Origin: Apostichopus japonicus
Taxonomy: Eukaryota; Echinodermata; Holothuroidea; Aspidochirotida; Stichopodidae
Assembly: GCF_037975245.1 (NCBI RefSeq)
Contig: NC_092575.1
Coordinates: 17,389,810 to 17,453,809 of the forward strand
Length of the DNA stretch: 64,000 nt
Reading direction: 5' to 3'
Shown here: positions 1-11,040 of the stretch, piece by piece
Numbering within the stretch: position 1 is the first letter of the stretch
Layout of the letters: each line of letters opens with the position of its first letter
Program-made: the position numbers and the translations under genes
The notes under the pieces: model-generated
What the model saw: only the letters and a program-made list of their open reading frames with translations
Told to the model about the DNA's origin: nothing
Databases searched by the model: none

Positions 1-489
1 CAAAAGCGGTATACATATCTTGCAATGCCAAAATTATGACAAAATGTCAGTACTGCTTCCAACGTTTCAGTGTTTGATATGATGAAGTGCCCAACAACTG
101 CCTCATGATTTATCCAAGGGGCAGACATGATTTAGATCCTACTAACAATAACATCCTACTGAGATCTAAATTAACTAGCTAAAAAAGTAACTAAACTTTC
201 CTTATGTGTATAATGCTGCAGCTATCATCTGAAGCCTGACTTAAAACTAGTGATGTTACACACAAACTGGCCTAACCCATGTGGTATAATGTATTAGATC
301 ATATAGACCTACTGTTAATTTCCTACTATGCACACACTATGCTAGTAAGTAGTATGTATGCACAACTGGATCCTAACCTATATGACATTAAGTACAATGG
401 TAGCACATGTGGCTTCCACAATGTACAGTAGGCTAGTCTATTAGAGGCCTATAATAGAAGTTCATAAACGAACGAACTGGAAATATACA
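1..489. other. Non-coding DNA, nothing recognised
   Basis: AT-rich sequence with no exon-like open frame flanked by splice signals, no repeat unit and no RNA gene visible on either strand. Confidence 0.5.
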
Positions 490-1205
490 AAAATAATTGG
501 GGACACTGCACAGGATTATGATAAGTAAAGAGTAACTTACTCACTGGATTTATTTTCCTTCAGAAGATTCTGTCTCCGTCTCATGAAAGCTGGATGTTAT
601 TAGGTAGCTGCATATTGTAGTTATCTCAGGTACAGTCGGTACTACAGTTATCTTTGTGGCAGTACATGAAATTCGAACACAGTAAGCATGCTGCAGTACA
701 GTGTGTATGTTTGCTGATCTCACAGCAATGTAAATTGGGGACATGGTCCACTGTTAGTATTGTCAAAGTAGACACACCCCATATGATTGGAGCTCATCAA
801 TTGGGGACATTTGGTCACTAATTTAACCAGCTTCAAGCAGTCACATGACATGAAATTCTTGCACATAAATGGGGACAACACCTTGACACACGCCCCACCA
901 GTTAATGACACAAAGTGACACAGCTAGGCTGTAATGAATGCACCCAATGGGGACTGTCACAGATATTGCTCAAACTTTAAAAAATACTTTCATTTGGCGG
1001 GAACTTCCAAAATCTGCACTTAACCCAAACGGGGACGTCCCCAATTGGTAGTATGTCCACACTTGGAAGGTGTGTCATCATGTAAATGTCCCCAGTTGCC
1101 AGCGGGTACATACGCACACACACACATACACACACACACACACACACACGCCAACCTGAATACATAGGTTCCTTTGCTTTCAGCAAGGAACCAAAAATTA
1201 CACAC
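490..1205 (+). mobile_element. Relic of the CA-tract/hairpin transposon family (3' end intact)
   Basis: The right end has the same ordered signature as the 2.7-kb elements at 33,407 and 59,704: a CA microsatellite (about 1,113-1,149), then CGCCAACCTGA, then CATAGGTTCC, then a hairpin (1,167-1,192) whose arms are GGTTCC and AGCAAGGAACC, then an A-run. The body upstream differs. It carries TGGGGAC-type motifs near 498, 736, 796, 871 and 948, a palindromic GGGGACGTCCCC at about 1,030, and an inverted GTCCCC near 1,087. The left boundary is not defined; 490 is only where these motifs begin. Membership of the 3' end is seen directly. Assignment to rolling-circle (Helentron/DINE-1-like) elements is inferred from the hairpin and microsatellite layout. 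Confidence 0.6.
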
Positions 1206-3448
1206 ACCATCAGCCTAATAGAAAGTCAACCAGTAACATATTAATGGAAATTTAAACATCAATTATTTCCAAAGATAATGGCCAGGCTGTTAGGTATGAA
1301 GTACTTTACTTGAAAATGAAACTGAACTGAAGTCAAATGTACTATATAGCTCTCAGGGAAGTATTTTACAATTTATGACAGCAACCTAAATATTTTATCA
1401 GAATAGAAAGGAGCTGTTTATAATATCAGAGAGCTGTCCAGGGTACTGCCATGTTGCATGATTTATGGTAGCCATATGGCTTCACCATAAAGCAAATCAG
1501 TCAAGTTTGATTGCTTTAGGAAGAAACATGGACCAAAATAGACCATAAGGGAAATCTAGAAACAAGTCTTAACAGACTGAACCCACCTCAATCACAGGTG
1601 GAACATTTTTTTAAATTCTGAATTGCATTTACATTTTTTTTTTCATTTTTTCCTCTTTTTTTTTAACCACAGGAGTTAACGATAGAAATGAGTGACACAC
1701 ATTTGGGAAATCAATTTTAAAAGTCTGCCACTGGAACTTATTCCTCTTCGGAATTTATTTAAGAACAAAAAAAGCCTGTGAAATTGGAGAGATCTGTAAA
1801 TAACTAGTCCAAATCCTGAAAATGGCTTATACTGAAGAAAGAGAAACTGTATAGGTAATCTGCCATGGGAGTAGGGTGTTAATGGGTGTGTGTGCACAAC
1901 GAAATGTTACACATTTGTTTATATGCCAGGGCAAACTATTAAGGATTTTCTTCTCTAGTTGTCCCTAGAACAACCAGGTCTTACTTTGTCCCACTTTAAG
2001 GTATTAAAAGTGGTTTATATATTGGTTTATCGAAATCTACCACCCTGATGTGTACAGTTGTATGTTACAGTTGTATGTTACAGTTGTATGGTAACAGTTG
2101 TATGTTAACCTGTATGTAAACCATTTCTACAGTATCCAGGAATACCTGATACTGTACCTCAGAGTCCACCCTCCCACACAATGAGGCATTCCGACCAGTT
2201 CAATGGCTCATTCCCTAGGGGCACATATAACAATCTTCTGCAACACTTCCCCTACCAGATGTAGAATTGTTTCCGTTTTCATCACAGGTAAATAATTTGC
2301 ATCTCATGGAATCGCAGAGCAGAAGGTCACCAAGAGCAAGTTGAGTTAGTTTGAATGTCAAGGTCTGTTGTGAACATCTTCTTCATGGTCTGTCGAGGAC
2401 GGTATAAATGTTGCCCTTTAATTCTTTACATGGTTTGTCCCATGACAGAACATTCATGTGTGTATATTTGAGATTCATTCTCATGGGGAAAGTGGGAATT
2501 GAGGGGTACAGTATCACTAAGTATGACCTAGAAAAACACAAATCTTACACACAGATCACAAAAGTATGTATTAGATGCAGCTCTATACTATGACTCAATT
2601 CAAGCCACATACCTGGTCCAGATGTGAACTTCAGAAGTAGTAATTTATGTTGAAGGAAGGAGCAGACATACTGTAAGTGGGCCATGGCCCAGAAGTACTG
2701 CAGGGGTTACCCTAGGGCAGCATCGATTGTTAACGATTAATGTATTGGATTATGCAGATAACCAAAGTGGGTTTGAAGAGAGAAGACAGGTAACACTAGC
2801 ATTTAAGGCAGTATAAAATAACTAAAATCTATACATGCACTATTCCTGATGGAAGAATGATTGATGATCTTGTTATGATAAAGTCAAATCCAATTTCAAT
2901 ATATGTCATTGCCAAGGCAGTTTTCATTCTCTAAAGAGTTTATCCATCATATGTATGCATGTAAATTGCAACTTGGCAAACTTCAATACAAAAAAATAAA
3001 AATTTCATTTCATTATTGAAAACAAAGCTTGACTAATTAAATAGCTGATTATGCACTTTAATATATGGGATTTCTTTTTTCCTGAAATACGAACAAGAAA
3101 TATACTCCAGAAATCAATACTAAACAGCTGTTTAAAGATGCAGAAATTGTGCACAATTGGAGCTATATATTGCTATTACTTGCTTATGTGCATTACACTA
3201 TCATGAGTTACAGTGTGTGAAATCTAGACACACACACACACACAAACACAATCAGAATAAATATATTCAGAAGAAATTGTCTTCATAGGCTGTGGTTCAA
3301 TTAAAAATTAGCAACAAGAGACAAAACATGTGATTACTCAACTATGAAACTTGAACAGCTACCTACAGATTGTTTGAGTTGATAAGAATAGATGAGGGAA
3401 AAGTACAGTGTATTGTGTGTTGAGGTGACCCAATAAAGCTTTGTCAAT
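1206..3448. other. Non-coding intergenic DNA
   Basis: No supported gene. It holds a short tandem repeat at 2,051-2,118, a CA tract at about 3,228-3,250 and poly-T runs near 1,630-1,665. Short open frames here lack coding character. Confidence 0.5.
2051..2118. repeat. Short tandem repeat, 13-16 bp unit
   Basis: Four to five imperfect copies of an ACAGTTGTATGTT unit in direct tandem. Confidence 0.8.
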
Positions 3449-3600
3449 CACCAAAGGCCATTTAGACCGTGGGCCGAAGTCCAAAATCGTTTAAGTTCGT
3501 TGCAACACAGAGAGGACTACCAACAAATGCCATTATAATTATGAAAATAACATGAAATCACCATTATCGATTGTTCCCAGTTGTCTAACGTGCACATTTT
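3449..3600 (+). repeat. Left arm of a diverged inverted duplication
   Basis: CACCAAAGG followed by CCGTGGGCCGAAGT (3,467-3,480) recurs as the reverse complement at 7,442-7,471, with a perfect 14-bp core. Further in, a CGTTGCAA block and a TTGTTCCCAG...GTGCACATT block (3,571-3,597) also recur inverted at 7,310-7,346. Order and spacing of the blocks are kept, so this is one diverged arm of about 150 bp rather than chance motifs. The arms bracket the small plus-strand gene. Confidence 0.6.
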
Positions 3601-3671
3601 TGCAGTTGTTATTAATAACCGTTACCATTTTAATCAAATTTGGAGAGAGTTTATAAGGCGAAAATACAGCG

Positions 3672-3695
3672 TATGATGTCACGAGTAACCAATCA
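3672..3695 (+). promoter_or_regulatory. Possible proximal promoter motifs of the small plus-strand gene
   Basis: A CRE-like TGATGTCA (3,674-3,681) and a CCAATCA box (3,689-3,695) lie 55-80 bases upstream of an ATG at 3,750 in good context (AACATGGCG). No TATA box. The motifs are short and could be chance. Confidence 0.25.
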
Positions 3696-3766
3696 CAATC
3701 GCGTCTACAGGCTTGCGCAATACTTTTTAACATCTGGCAACATTTGAACATGGCGACAACTAGTGA

Positions 3767-3997
3767 TAAGGCGGCCTGCCGAACGAAAATGAAATTATAA
3801 TGCATTATCCATGTTTCAAAGACAGCCTCAGAGAAAATGACTGCATTTACCAATGTCTCCAAAGCTTAAATAATCAGATGTGCTAAGGAATGGAAGGCTT
3901 TAGGTGGAGAATTAGGGGATATTGCCAATACTATTTTGTCTGACAATGCAGAACTCAACTTGACGTTGGACACAACAACGTGAGGGTATCATCGGCA
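3767..3997 (+). pseudogene. Frame-broken coding stretch upstream of the small spliced gene
   Basis: Three overlapping open stretches read like one protein split by two frame changes. The first is open at 3,767-3,883 and contains MHYPCFKDSL, then CIYQCLQSLNNQMC, before a TAA. The second is in another frame, open at 3,870-3,980, contains EWKALGGELGDIA and ends at a TGA. The third returns to the first frame, is open from 3,944 and runs into the exon ending at 4,067. All have amphipathic, helix-like composition and the hand-overs fall in short overlaps. An ATG at 3,750 in strong context opens a separate 16-codon frame. Either the 5' half of the gene has decayed, or the assembly has one extra base at about 3,870-3,883 and one missing base at about 3,944-3,980. 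The family is not recognised. Confidence 0.4.
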
Positions 3998-5361
3998 ATG
4001 TTATATGAAGTTTACCGACGTTTCCAAAATCTCCAGGGCTATATATCTAAACTTACACAATCAGTTGGTGAGTTGTATTTAAGTATTCTTGAAATATTAC
4101 ATTGAAAATGAATGCTCTAATCGACTGGAAACTGTGTCATTCGAGTTCGTACAGTTACAGTAACCACAGTCCTTCTCAACTAGCCTAGGCCTGCGCGGTA
4201 AAAAATGTACACAGCTCTAGCTAAGTTATAACGTTGACTAAACCAGTGTTATTCAATAGACCAGGCTATGCTGAAACAAAAGGTTGGCAGGATGTACGTT
4301 CTGTGTACAATTTGTCACAGGAACGAAGAGGGTTGCTGGTTCAGGTAAAACTTGCAATTAGTTCAAAGTTTCTTTCCCCTTGGTATGGTCTTTCAAATAT
4401 GCTGTATTTCTTGTTGAAGATGCCTTGTTTATATATTTTTTGAACTAATGCGAGTTAAACCAACTGAACAGTTACAACCCGTCTCTTAAATACAGGCCTT
4501 GAAGTAAATCATAATCACAAAGTAAATATATGATCGTCATCCTAGGCTCAATTCAACAAATCTGTTGTTGAAATCTCTTTCTTTATTTTCTGTCTTGCAG
4601 AGGATTTACCAGCTAAAACTGATACTGCACAGATTTTGGAGACTTCACACACAATGATCAATCAGGTAAGATTTCCGTCTGTTGCCTTCAAATAGAGTGC
4701 AAATATGTACGTGTTGGAATATAGGCCTATACAAATACTTATGATACTGTAATGATGCAAAACATAGCTCTTTTAACATACATAACTGCTTGTAGTCCCT
4801 TTCCGTGTGTGAACATATCATTGAAAAAAACGACAACATGGTTCGGTAAGTAAACAGACATGCATACTGTCTTGCTTATTAAATGTATTTCAATGGAAAT
4901 TCAGGTCCATGTACTGTTTAAAAGTAAATAAGGGAGGGAGGAGGAGGGAGGAAATAATTGAATTGTAAAGTAAAAAATTAATGTAGAATAATCAATTTTG
5001 CAAAAACTCATGGTATGCAGCATAAGTTAATAAGCATATTTTATTTGAGCTTTATCAGTCACTGTTTTTATTAATGTGGACATTTATTGCAATGTTGCCT
5101 ATCTCTTTTTAAAACTATCTATCAGCTATGCAACATTGAAGTGATTGAAAGCAACTTTAAATTACTTGAGGTGAAGTAAAGAAGCCCATTTGTGTATCAC
5201 AAATACATATTAAATAAATCTTCATCTGCTCTGTCAACAGAATCAATGGATCAAGGACCTGCCCCAAAGCTGCTGAGATCAGTCCACACACTACACAGTG
5301 GCCACATTCTGTCTCCAGTGGTTATATTATTCAAGACCTTCAAATTAGCAACTCTGCATGA
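3998..5361 (+). CDS. Unrecognised small spliced gene (four exons, 101 codons from ATG 3,998)
   Basis: I do not recognise this protein. Four plus-strand exons join in consistent phase: to 4,067 (donor GTGAGT, phase 1), 4,601-4,665 (acceptor TTGCAG, donor GTAAGA, phase 0), 4,796-4,845 (acceptor TTGTAG, donor GTAAGT, phase 2) and 5,241-5,361 (acceptor CAACAG, ending in TGA 5,359-5,361). From the ATG at 3,998 this gives 101 residues. The N-terminal 60 residues look alpha-helical and mostly polar (EVYRRFQNLQGYISKLTQ near the start). The last exon is Ser/Pro-rich and ends in ...SNSA. The frame stays open upstream of 3,998 and more coding-like sequence lies there in shifted frames, so the true protein is probably longer. 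Three good donors and matching phases argue for a real gene, or a recent pseudogene that kept its introns. The final exon is the least certain. Confidence 0.55.
4601..4665 (+). CDS. Exon of the unrecognised plus-strand gene
   Basis: Sixty-five bases after a pyrimidine-rich tract and TTGCAG, followed by GTAAGA. It completes a split Glu codon from the exon ending at 4,067 and reads DLPAKTDTAQILETSHTMINQ-like helical sequence with no stop in that frame. Confidence 0.6.
4796..4845 (+). CDS. Exon of the unrecognised plus-strand gene
   Basis: Fifty bases between CTTGTAG and GTAAGTAAAC. It continues in phase 0 as SLSVCEHIIEKNDNMV and leaves two bases of an Arg codon. Confidence 0.6.
5241..5361 (+). 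CDS. Probable last coding exon of the unrecognised plus-strand gene
   Basis: It follows TCTGTCAACAG. The first base completes the Arg codon from the previous exon, then 39 codons and TGA. The Ser/Thr/Pro-rich tail has no recognised domain. A different open frame crosses the same segment (5,192-5,413), but phase matching favours this reading. Confidence 0.4.
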
Positions 5362-7249
5362 GAGACGACATGATGGAAAGTTGCCATGTCTAAATTCCTG
5401 CAAATTTTCATGAAAATGTACAATGTACTTCATACGTCCTGTAACAGTTCATTCACAATTTCTATACGTAAAATCTATTCATTGTTATTTAAACATGTTC
5501 GTATTCATAATTTGTGAGCTCGGCAGCAATCCTGTGCTGTCCTGCATGGTAAATATTCCCAGATGTGGAATTCTTCACATTACAGTACCGCACAATGGTT
5601 ACTTTAAATTGTTTTGTATACGTGGCCGAGATGTCTATCACTCGGCATTTTTTGAGAGAGGGTGCTCAGCCTTGTACAGATAGGCCGACCATGCATGTTG
5701 TTAAGACACAATTTATCTTTGCCACACCTATCAGAGTGCTTAACTGAGCCGACATTTGTAAAGAGTCCAAAGAGGTACGTTATTTTATGTTATGGTTTAG
5801 ATGCAAATTTACCCCGGACCTAAAGGCTTCTTCCTGTCCAATTGTAATATGTATATCCATCAATTACAGAGATAGTAAATATTCTTTTCGTAAGAACTTA
5901 GCGACAGTTTTGATGGGACTATATCACTGAATGGACTAGCCTTACTACCATAGATGATATATTCACTTGTTATTGTATATGTATTCGATAGAATGTGCAT
6001 ATTGTAGTTGTTTGTATAATTATTATTTTTATTTGTAGTTTTCACGAAGGTAAACAAGGAAAACCAGATGAATAAGTAAAGAGCAACCTTCCGTGGAAGA
6101 CTCGGTCCTAATTTTTGACGGCTACAGTTACAGGTCCTGTTCTATGAAAATGTATACATACTGTAGCTATTAGATATAGTAAATGTTTTCAATTGTTACT
6201 TCAGTTTAACAATATTTGTAAAAAGGAATTTATGCACTGGTGATGGTGTGTGCCTGTGATGTCTTGGATTGTACACATAATATTTTAAGTACATTTTCAA
6301 ACTTGCATGTAGGCACACCAACTACATCTCTTTTGGTCAAAAGTGGTGTGAGCTTTGAAAATCTTGTTTTCCAAGGAATCTCCAACTCAGTTGACTCTCT
6401 GAATGGTTATATAAATGTAATTATCATTGTACCACATAATGTCCTCACTCAGTGCATGTTGAATGTCTTGTTCAAAAAGTGTAACAATAACTAGAATACT
6501 GTCACTGTTCGTATATGCCGTTGACCAAATATGCGAAATGCTTGTTTTTAGTTACACTTCCTATTCATAATGTTTTGGCCCTTTATAAAGTAACTGTAAA
6601 AAAAGAAATGCTTCAAAAAAAATTATGAAAAAATATCTTTTGCAATAATAATATAATACAGAACTGAAACTAACACACCTTTCTCGCCTTCTTTACATAA
6701 CACTTTATGGTTTAAATTGGAGCTTCACTCCCATATGCTTTCCTCATTTATAAACTAGATTTATACATATCCCCTCCTTACACCACCTCACCCTTGCCCA
6801 TACCTTCCCAATCCCTTAACTTTGCCTCAATATTTTCAATTCAAGAGGGGCTTCAATCTCTGAAATTTTGGAGAGGGGTAGGATTTTAAGCACCATTTAA
6901 TATATCCATGTCCAGCTACCAAACATAGGTATGGGAATTGCAGTGCATAGAATTGGGCTAGGCAGAATGATGTTTGGCACATGATCAAAATAAGACAGAT
7001 TTTCCATGTAATTACAATGAAAAGCATCACGAAGTAATTTTAATTATAATTTTTCGCATAGCAGTATGCAATGCTCCGATATACTGAAATGGACAGCGCC
7101 CTCTATTTCTGTTTTTAGTGCTTTGTGACCTTTTAGTAGACCCCCCTCCCCCCACTAAACAAATTATCATTCCACATATGTTCAAAATAGCCGGCGGGAC
7201 CTCAACATGAAGGTAGATTCTCCTTCTGATCAATTTTATGGTATTTGTG
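5362..7249. other. Non-coding DNA downstream of the small gene
   Basis: No gene supported on either strand. Open frames such as 5,423-5,683 and 6,240-6,494 have no splice context or recognisable motif. Confidence 0.45.
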
Positions 7250-7471
7250 GTCTATTCTATTTTGTGCAGGATATGTATGGGGAAATTGCCGCCATTTTGG
7301 CCTAAAAAACATTAATGTGCAACATTGAGACTTGGGAACAACTGATTTTGGAAAATAATACATATTGCTAATAAAATGTAATGGGTTTCATGTAGACCCC
7401 GTGACTTTGCAACGAAAATTAATTTTTAGATCACTTTTCCTACTTCGGCCCACGGCCTAATTCCTTTGGTG
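7250..7471 (-). repeat. Right arm of the inverted duplication
   Basis: Its reverse complement matches 3,449-3,600 in the same block order: CACCAAAGG, the 14-bp core CCGTGGGCCGAAGT (7,442-7,455), CGTTGCAA, then TTGTTCCCAAGTCT and GTTGCACATT (7,310-7,346). Weaker similarity may continue to about 7,250, opposite the promoter region of the plus-strand gene. Confidence 0.55.
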
Positions 7472-9391
7472 AATAACAATCATTTAGCGTCCTTGTGTAC
7501 ATTACCGCTAATTCAAACAGGGTAATTCTCATGTCTACAGTACCAAATCAGAATGAATTTTGTCCGTAAAACTCACCACACACTGTAGAAAATAGTAACG
7601 CCACACAAAGCCCTCCCTGGGTTATCATGTTTTGACTTTAACTTACAATTCAACTTAAAGAAGCTTTCAAAGCAGCTGTCTGGGATGAAATATAAAGTAC
7701 CGTCTTATGTACATTTTGGTCAATTTTCAATAGAATCACTTTTTCGACACATTCTCAGTGTAAACCAGTCACCAAGGGTATAAGCTACACTTCAAGCGAT
7801 GACGAAAGATTGTATATAATTTCTACACTAATGCCTTTTGCATGTCAGTAATTACCAATTACCATAAGGCGCCTGGATCAGAGAAAATTTAAGAATCTAT
7901 TGGAACTGATTATCTACAGTAGTTAAACTTTGTAAATGATATTAAGTTGGTGACAAAATCCCCCAATATAGAGCTATAATAGTTACCCGTCTCCAACTTT
8001 ACATAGAAACTTTCCTATCTACCTAAACTATATAAACGGAATGTTTAAGCAAGGCGCCCTCGCTTCCGGGGCAGGGCCCACTAACTCTCCCAGGTTCTGA
8101 ATCTACCATTCGGAAGATATGCCATCTCATTTTTCGCAGACCTGCCAACCGGGCATTTTCTTTAATTGCTTTACACTCAGGTTATCGTCTTTGGGTACCA
8201 TACACCTTCAACAGGTATTTTCTTCACCCGGTAGCCACCTGAAGCACTTTACGAATCACTTTTAAATTATTTATGTTTTCCATGTCTTAGTCCCATCAAT
8301 TGCAATTTTTACCTTATTATTAATTAATCTTAATTAATCTTTTAATCAAAATTGCAGCAGAAGAGGAAGTGACGCCCGAGCTCAGACTGCTCCTTTGACT
8401 GCACCTCTTATTCCTGTATGTGTAGCTGTTTATGTAACAGAATACTTTCACTGTGCTTCAAGTGCACTTGTTACTATAGTGACCACTCTCAAGTCTTCTA
8501 CACCATGCCTTTGCCACTAGTATCTGAAGTGATGATTGCTGAAATACTTTAGTAAATGAAGCCCCTCTCTCAGATGTCTAGCAACCATAGCACTGCTCTA
8601 GGCTTCTAGGAAATGAATTGGAGTGTTTGGTCAAATTTACAGCAATCAAGATAGGTCTGATGTACATTTTCTTGTACACCGACCCTGCGATATACCATAC
8701 AGTACATTATATGCATACTAATTTCAACCTACCACTACTGTTTCAAATTTTAATCTAAAGTTGTAGGTTAATTTCCACTGTGACAGAAAGGAAATGAATG
8801 ACGACTTCGACGACAACTTAGAAACTATTTAGGTGACCTTGGATGTGCACATGGTGACATCAGAAATTTTATTATTTTGCATGCTCCCAGAAGTACAGTT
8901 GCTCTTTCATCTTTTGGTTTTTTTCTTTATTTCATGTCTAAAAGCAAGCCCCTTCTGTCAACAAACACATGGACAGGCCTTAAATTATTCTAACAGGTTG
9001 TCATCGCTAACGTTTGTCACCTTCCTGCTGAGTGGCATCCTTTTCGTCACACCTTTGGGAGACTATTTTACGTTTTTTACTCTTTTAAGGAACTGCCTAC
9101 CTTCGATAGTGTGAAGTGAAAGTGCATTTATGACACTACCCAGAGATTAATGTCACTAGTTTGATGGAAACGAATGATAGCTTTACTTCCTTGTCATCTC
9201 ACTGAGATCAACATTAAAATGTGTTCATTTTTCTTTTTCTTGTACTTTTAGAAAAATTACTCTCAGTGACAGACAGACACTGTCAACAATAAGAACTCAA
9301 CATGCTCAAGGAGATGAAAAAGTCCACTTAAATTGATTTGTCTTCAAATTGAGTAGATGCCGAAAAGGCACAATCAGGAAAAAGAGAGAAA
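7472..9391. other. Non-coding intergenic DNA
   Basis: No supported gene. A 93-codon hydrophobic open frame (8,833-9,114) has no splice or promoter context. A short acidic exon-like reading at 8,359-8,398 was not accepted. Confidence 0.45.
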
Positions 9392-10137
9392 AGAAAAGAA
9401 AACAGAAACTGATAACACTGTGCTCCACTTTTTGTAGACTTCATGAAAAGTTGAAAACGTGTAAAGTATTCACAATAGACTATTATATGTAAAGGCCTAC
9501 AGGCTATGGTCAGTGACCCGAGTGGGTCAATAGGGGTGTGCCGTGCTACCCATATATCTTACCAATGTTACCCATATGTCACCAGTGCTACCAATATCTG
9601 CAAGCTGCAGTACAGTAGGTAAATTAGAGAGCAAATGTCCAGGGGAGACAGGTAAGGAATCAATAATAACTGTAAACCTTAACCATAAACAATAAGAGCA
9701 AACAAGAGATACTGTAGATCAAAAACTGACAAGAGCAACATAACAGATACTTCTGTTTCCTTTCAGATCTATCAAACAGAAAGTCTTCAAATATTTTTTT
9801 TTTAAATTGATATCAAGGACTCTTAAATACAGTATCTCATGATTTTTTTGATACATAAGCCAAACTTTCCAGTCCATTTTCTTTTAATACCAGTCCTTTT
9901 TTCTCTCAATCTGCAAAAAGGAACAAACTTAGGAATTTCCCCCTATCAGGATTACAGCAGGGTAGCAACGCAGGTGTACAGTCCTATATTCAGGTACGTG
10001 TACTGTACATGAATACAGCCCCAGCCTGTTGGCCTTTACATAATAGTCTATTGTGATTACTTTACACATGTTTTCAACTTTTCATGAAGTCTACAATAAG
10101 TGGAGCGCAGTGTTATCAGTTTCCATTTTCTTTTGTT
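9392..10137. mobile_element. Fold-back element with arms of about 110 bp
   Basis: 9,392-9,505 and 10,023-10,137 are inverted copies of each other. Both contain, in order from outside to inside, AAACTGATAACACTG, then TAGACTTCATGAAAAGTTG, AAAACnTGTGTAAAG, CACAATAGACTATTAT and an AGGC...CAGGCT block. The centre is about 517 bp with no coding content. This fits a non-autonomous DNA transposon or fold-back element. No target-site duplication could be fixed. Confidence 0.7.
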
Positions 10138-10729
10138 TGTTGCGGGCGATTTTTACAAAAATATTTTGAGAGCTTGCAAGTTTCTACCAGCTCTGAGAAG
10201 ATAATATCACTGATAGCAAATGTCTGTATTTCCACAATGCTATATTAACTCCTCTCAATCAGGTGTGCTTCATGTACAACTGATCAAAATCAGTTTTATT
10301 ACCATGACAACTGAGCGCTGTAAAAGTACCAGCCTAAATGCACCTTACAAATGGAGTGAAATTTTTCCAACCAGCCAATTTGCAACTAACTTTTTCCAAT
10401 ATGGACCCTGAAGATTGTACTTTTAGTTTATAGGGGATGTTAATCCAAAGTTAATACTATATTAAGGATGTAGGGTATACTAGTGTGTATATTGATAACT
10501 ATGTACAGTAATATTACATCAAGTATGCGTATGACTTACAGCATCATGGTACACTGCATCATGTTGCACTGGCCGCAATTTGACAAAGATACACACCAAG
10601 ATACACAGAGGTCTTTACAGGGCTAGAGTACACAACTAAACATACTGGTCTATACAGCTACATAGAGTATATGTAGTCTTTACAGCTACATAGAGTATAT
10701 AACTAAACACGCTGGGTGGTAGAATGAGG

Positions 10730-11040
10730 AGGTAGGTTATCCAGTCATCAGGGAGAGGTCAGTGTCAAAGGTTAACAGGTCACTCTAGACACTTTAAAGG
10801 CAAGTGTGCAGATGTTGTGAGGAGACAAGTAAGCAAGGTAAACCTACCAGTCCTTATAAGAAAGGTTAACACACAGAAACAAGAAAATTTGTCACTTTAG
10901 TCCATTCAAATTTGGATGGGAAGTAGCCGGTCATAGAGGTCGTAGTGTTAAGAAGGTCACCTGTTCACTCTAGCCACGGTAGAGTGGTAATAATAAGGTT
11001 GTGAGGAGACAGGTAAGAGAGACACAAAGTAAATTTGATA
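10730..11040 (+). repeat. Dispersed repeat, two adjacent copies
   Basis: Two diverged copies (about 10,730-10,850 and 10,920-11,040) share a GGTCA...TTCACTCTAG segment followed by GTTGTGAGGAGACA and GGTAAG/AAGCAA. A third copy is at 16,230-16,345. No coding content. Confidence 0.5.

Noticed and set aside
8359-8398. Exon-like acidic reading after an AATTGCAG acceptor (EEEVTPELRLLL then stop)
   Set aside because: Only about 13 codons, with no matching upstream exon or phase; too short to support.
8833-9114. 93-codon hydrophobic plus-strand frame
   Set aside because: Hydrophobicity comes from T-rich sequence; there is no supporting exon structure.
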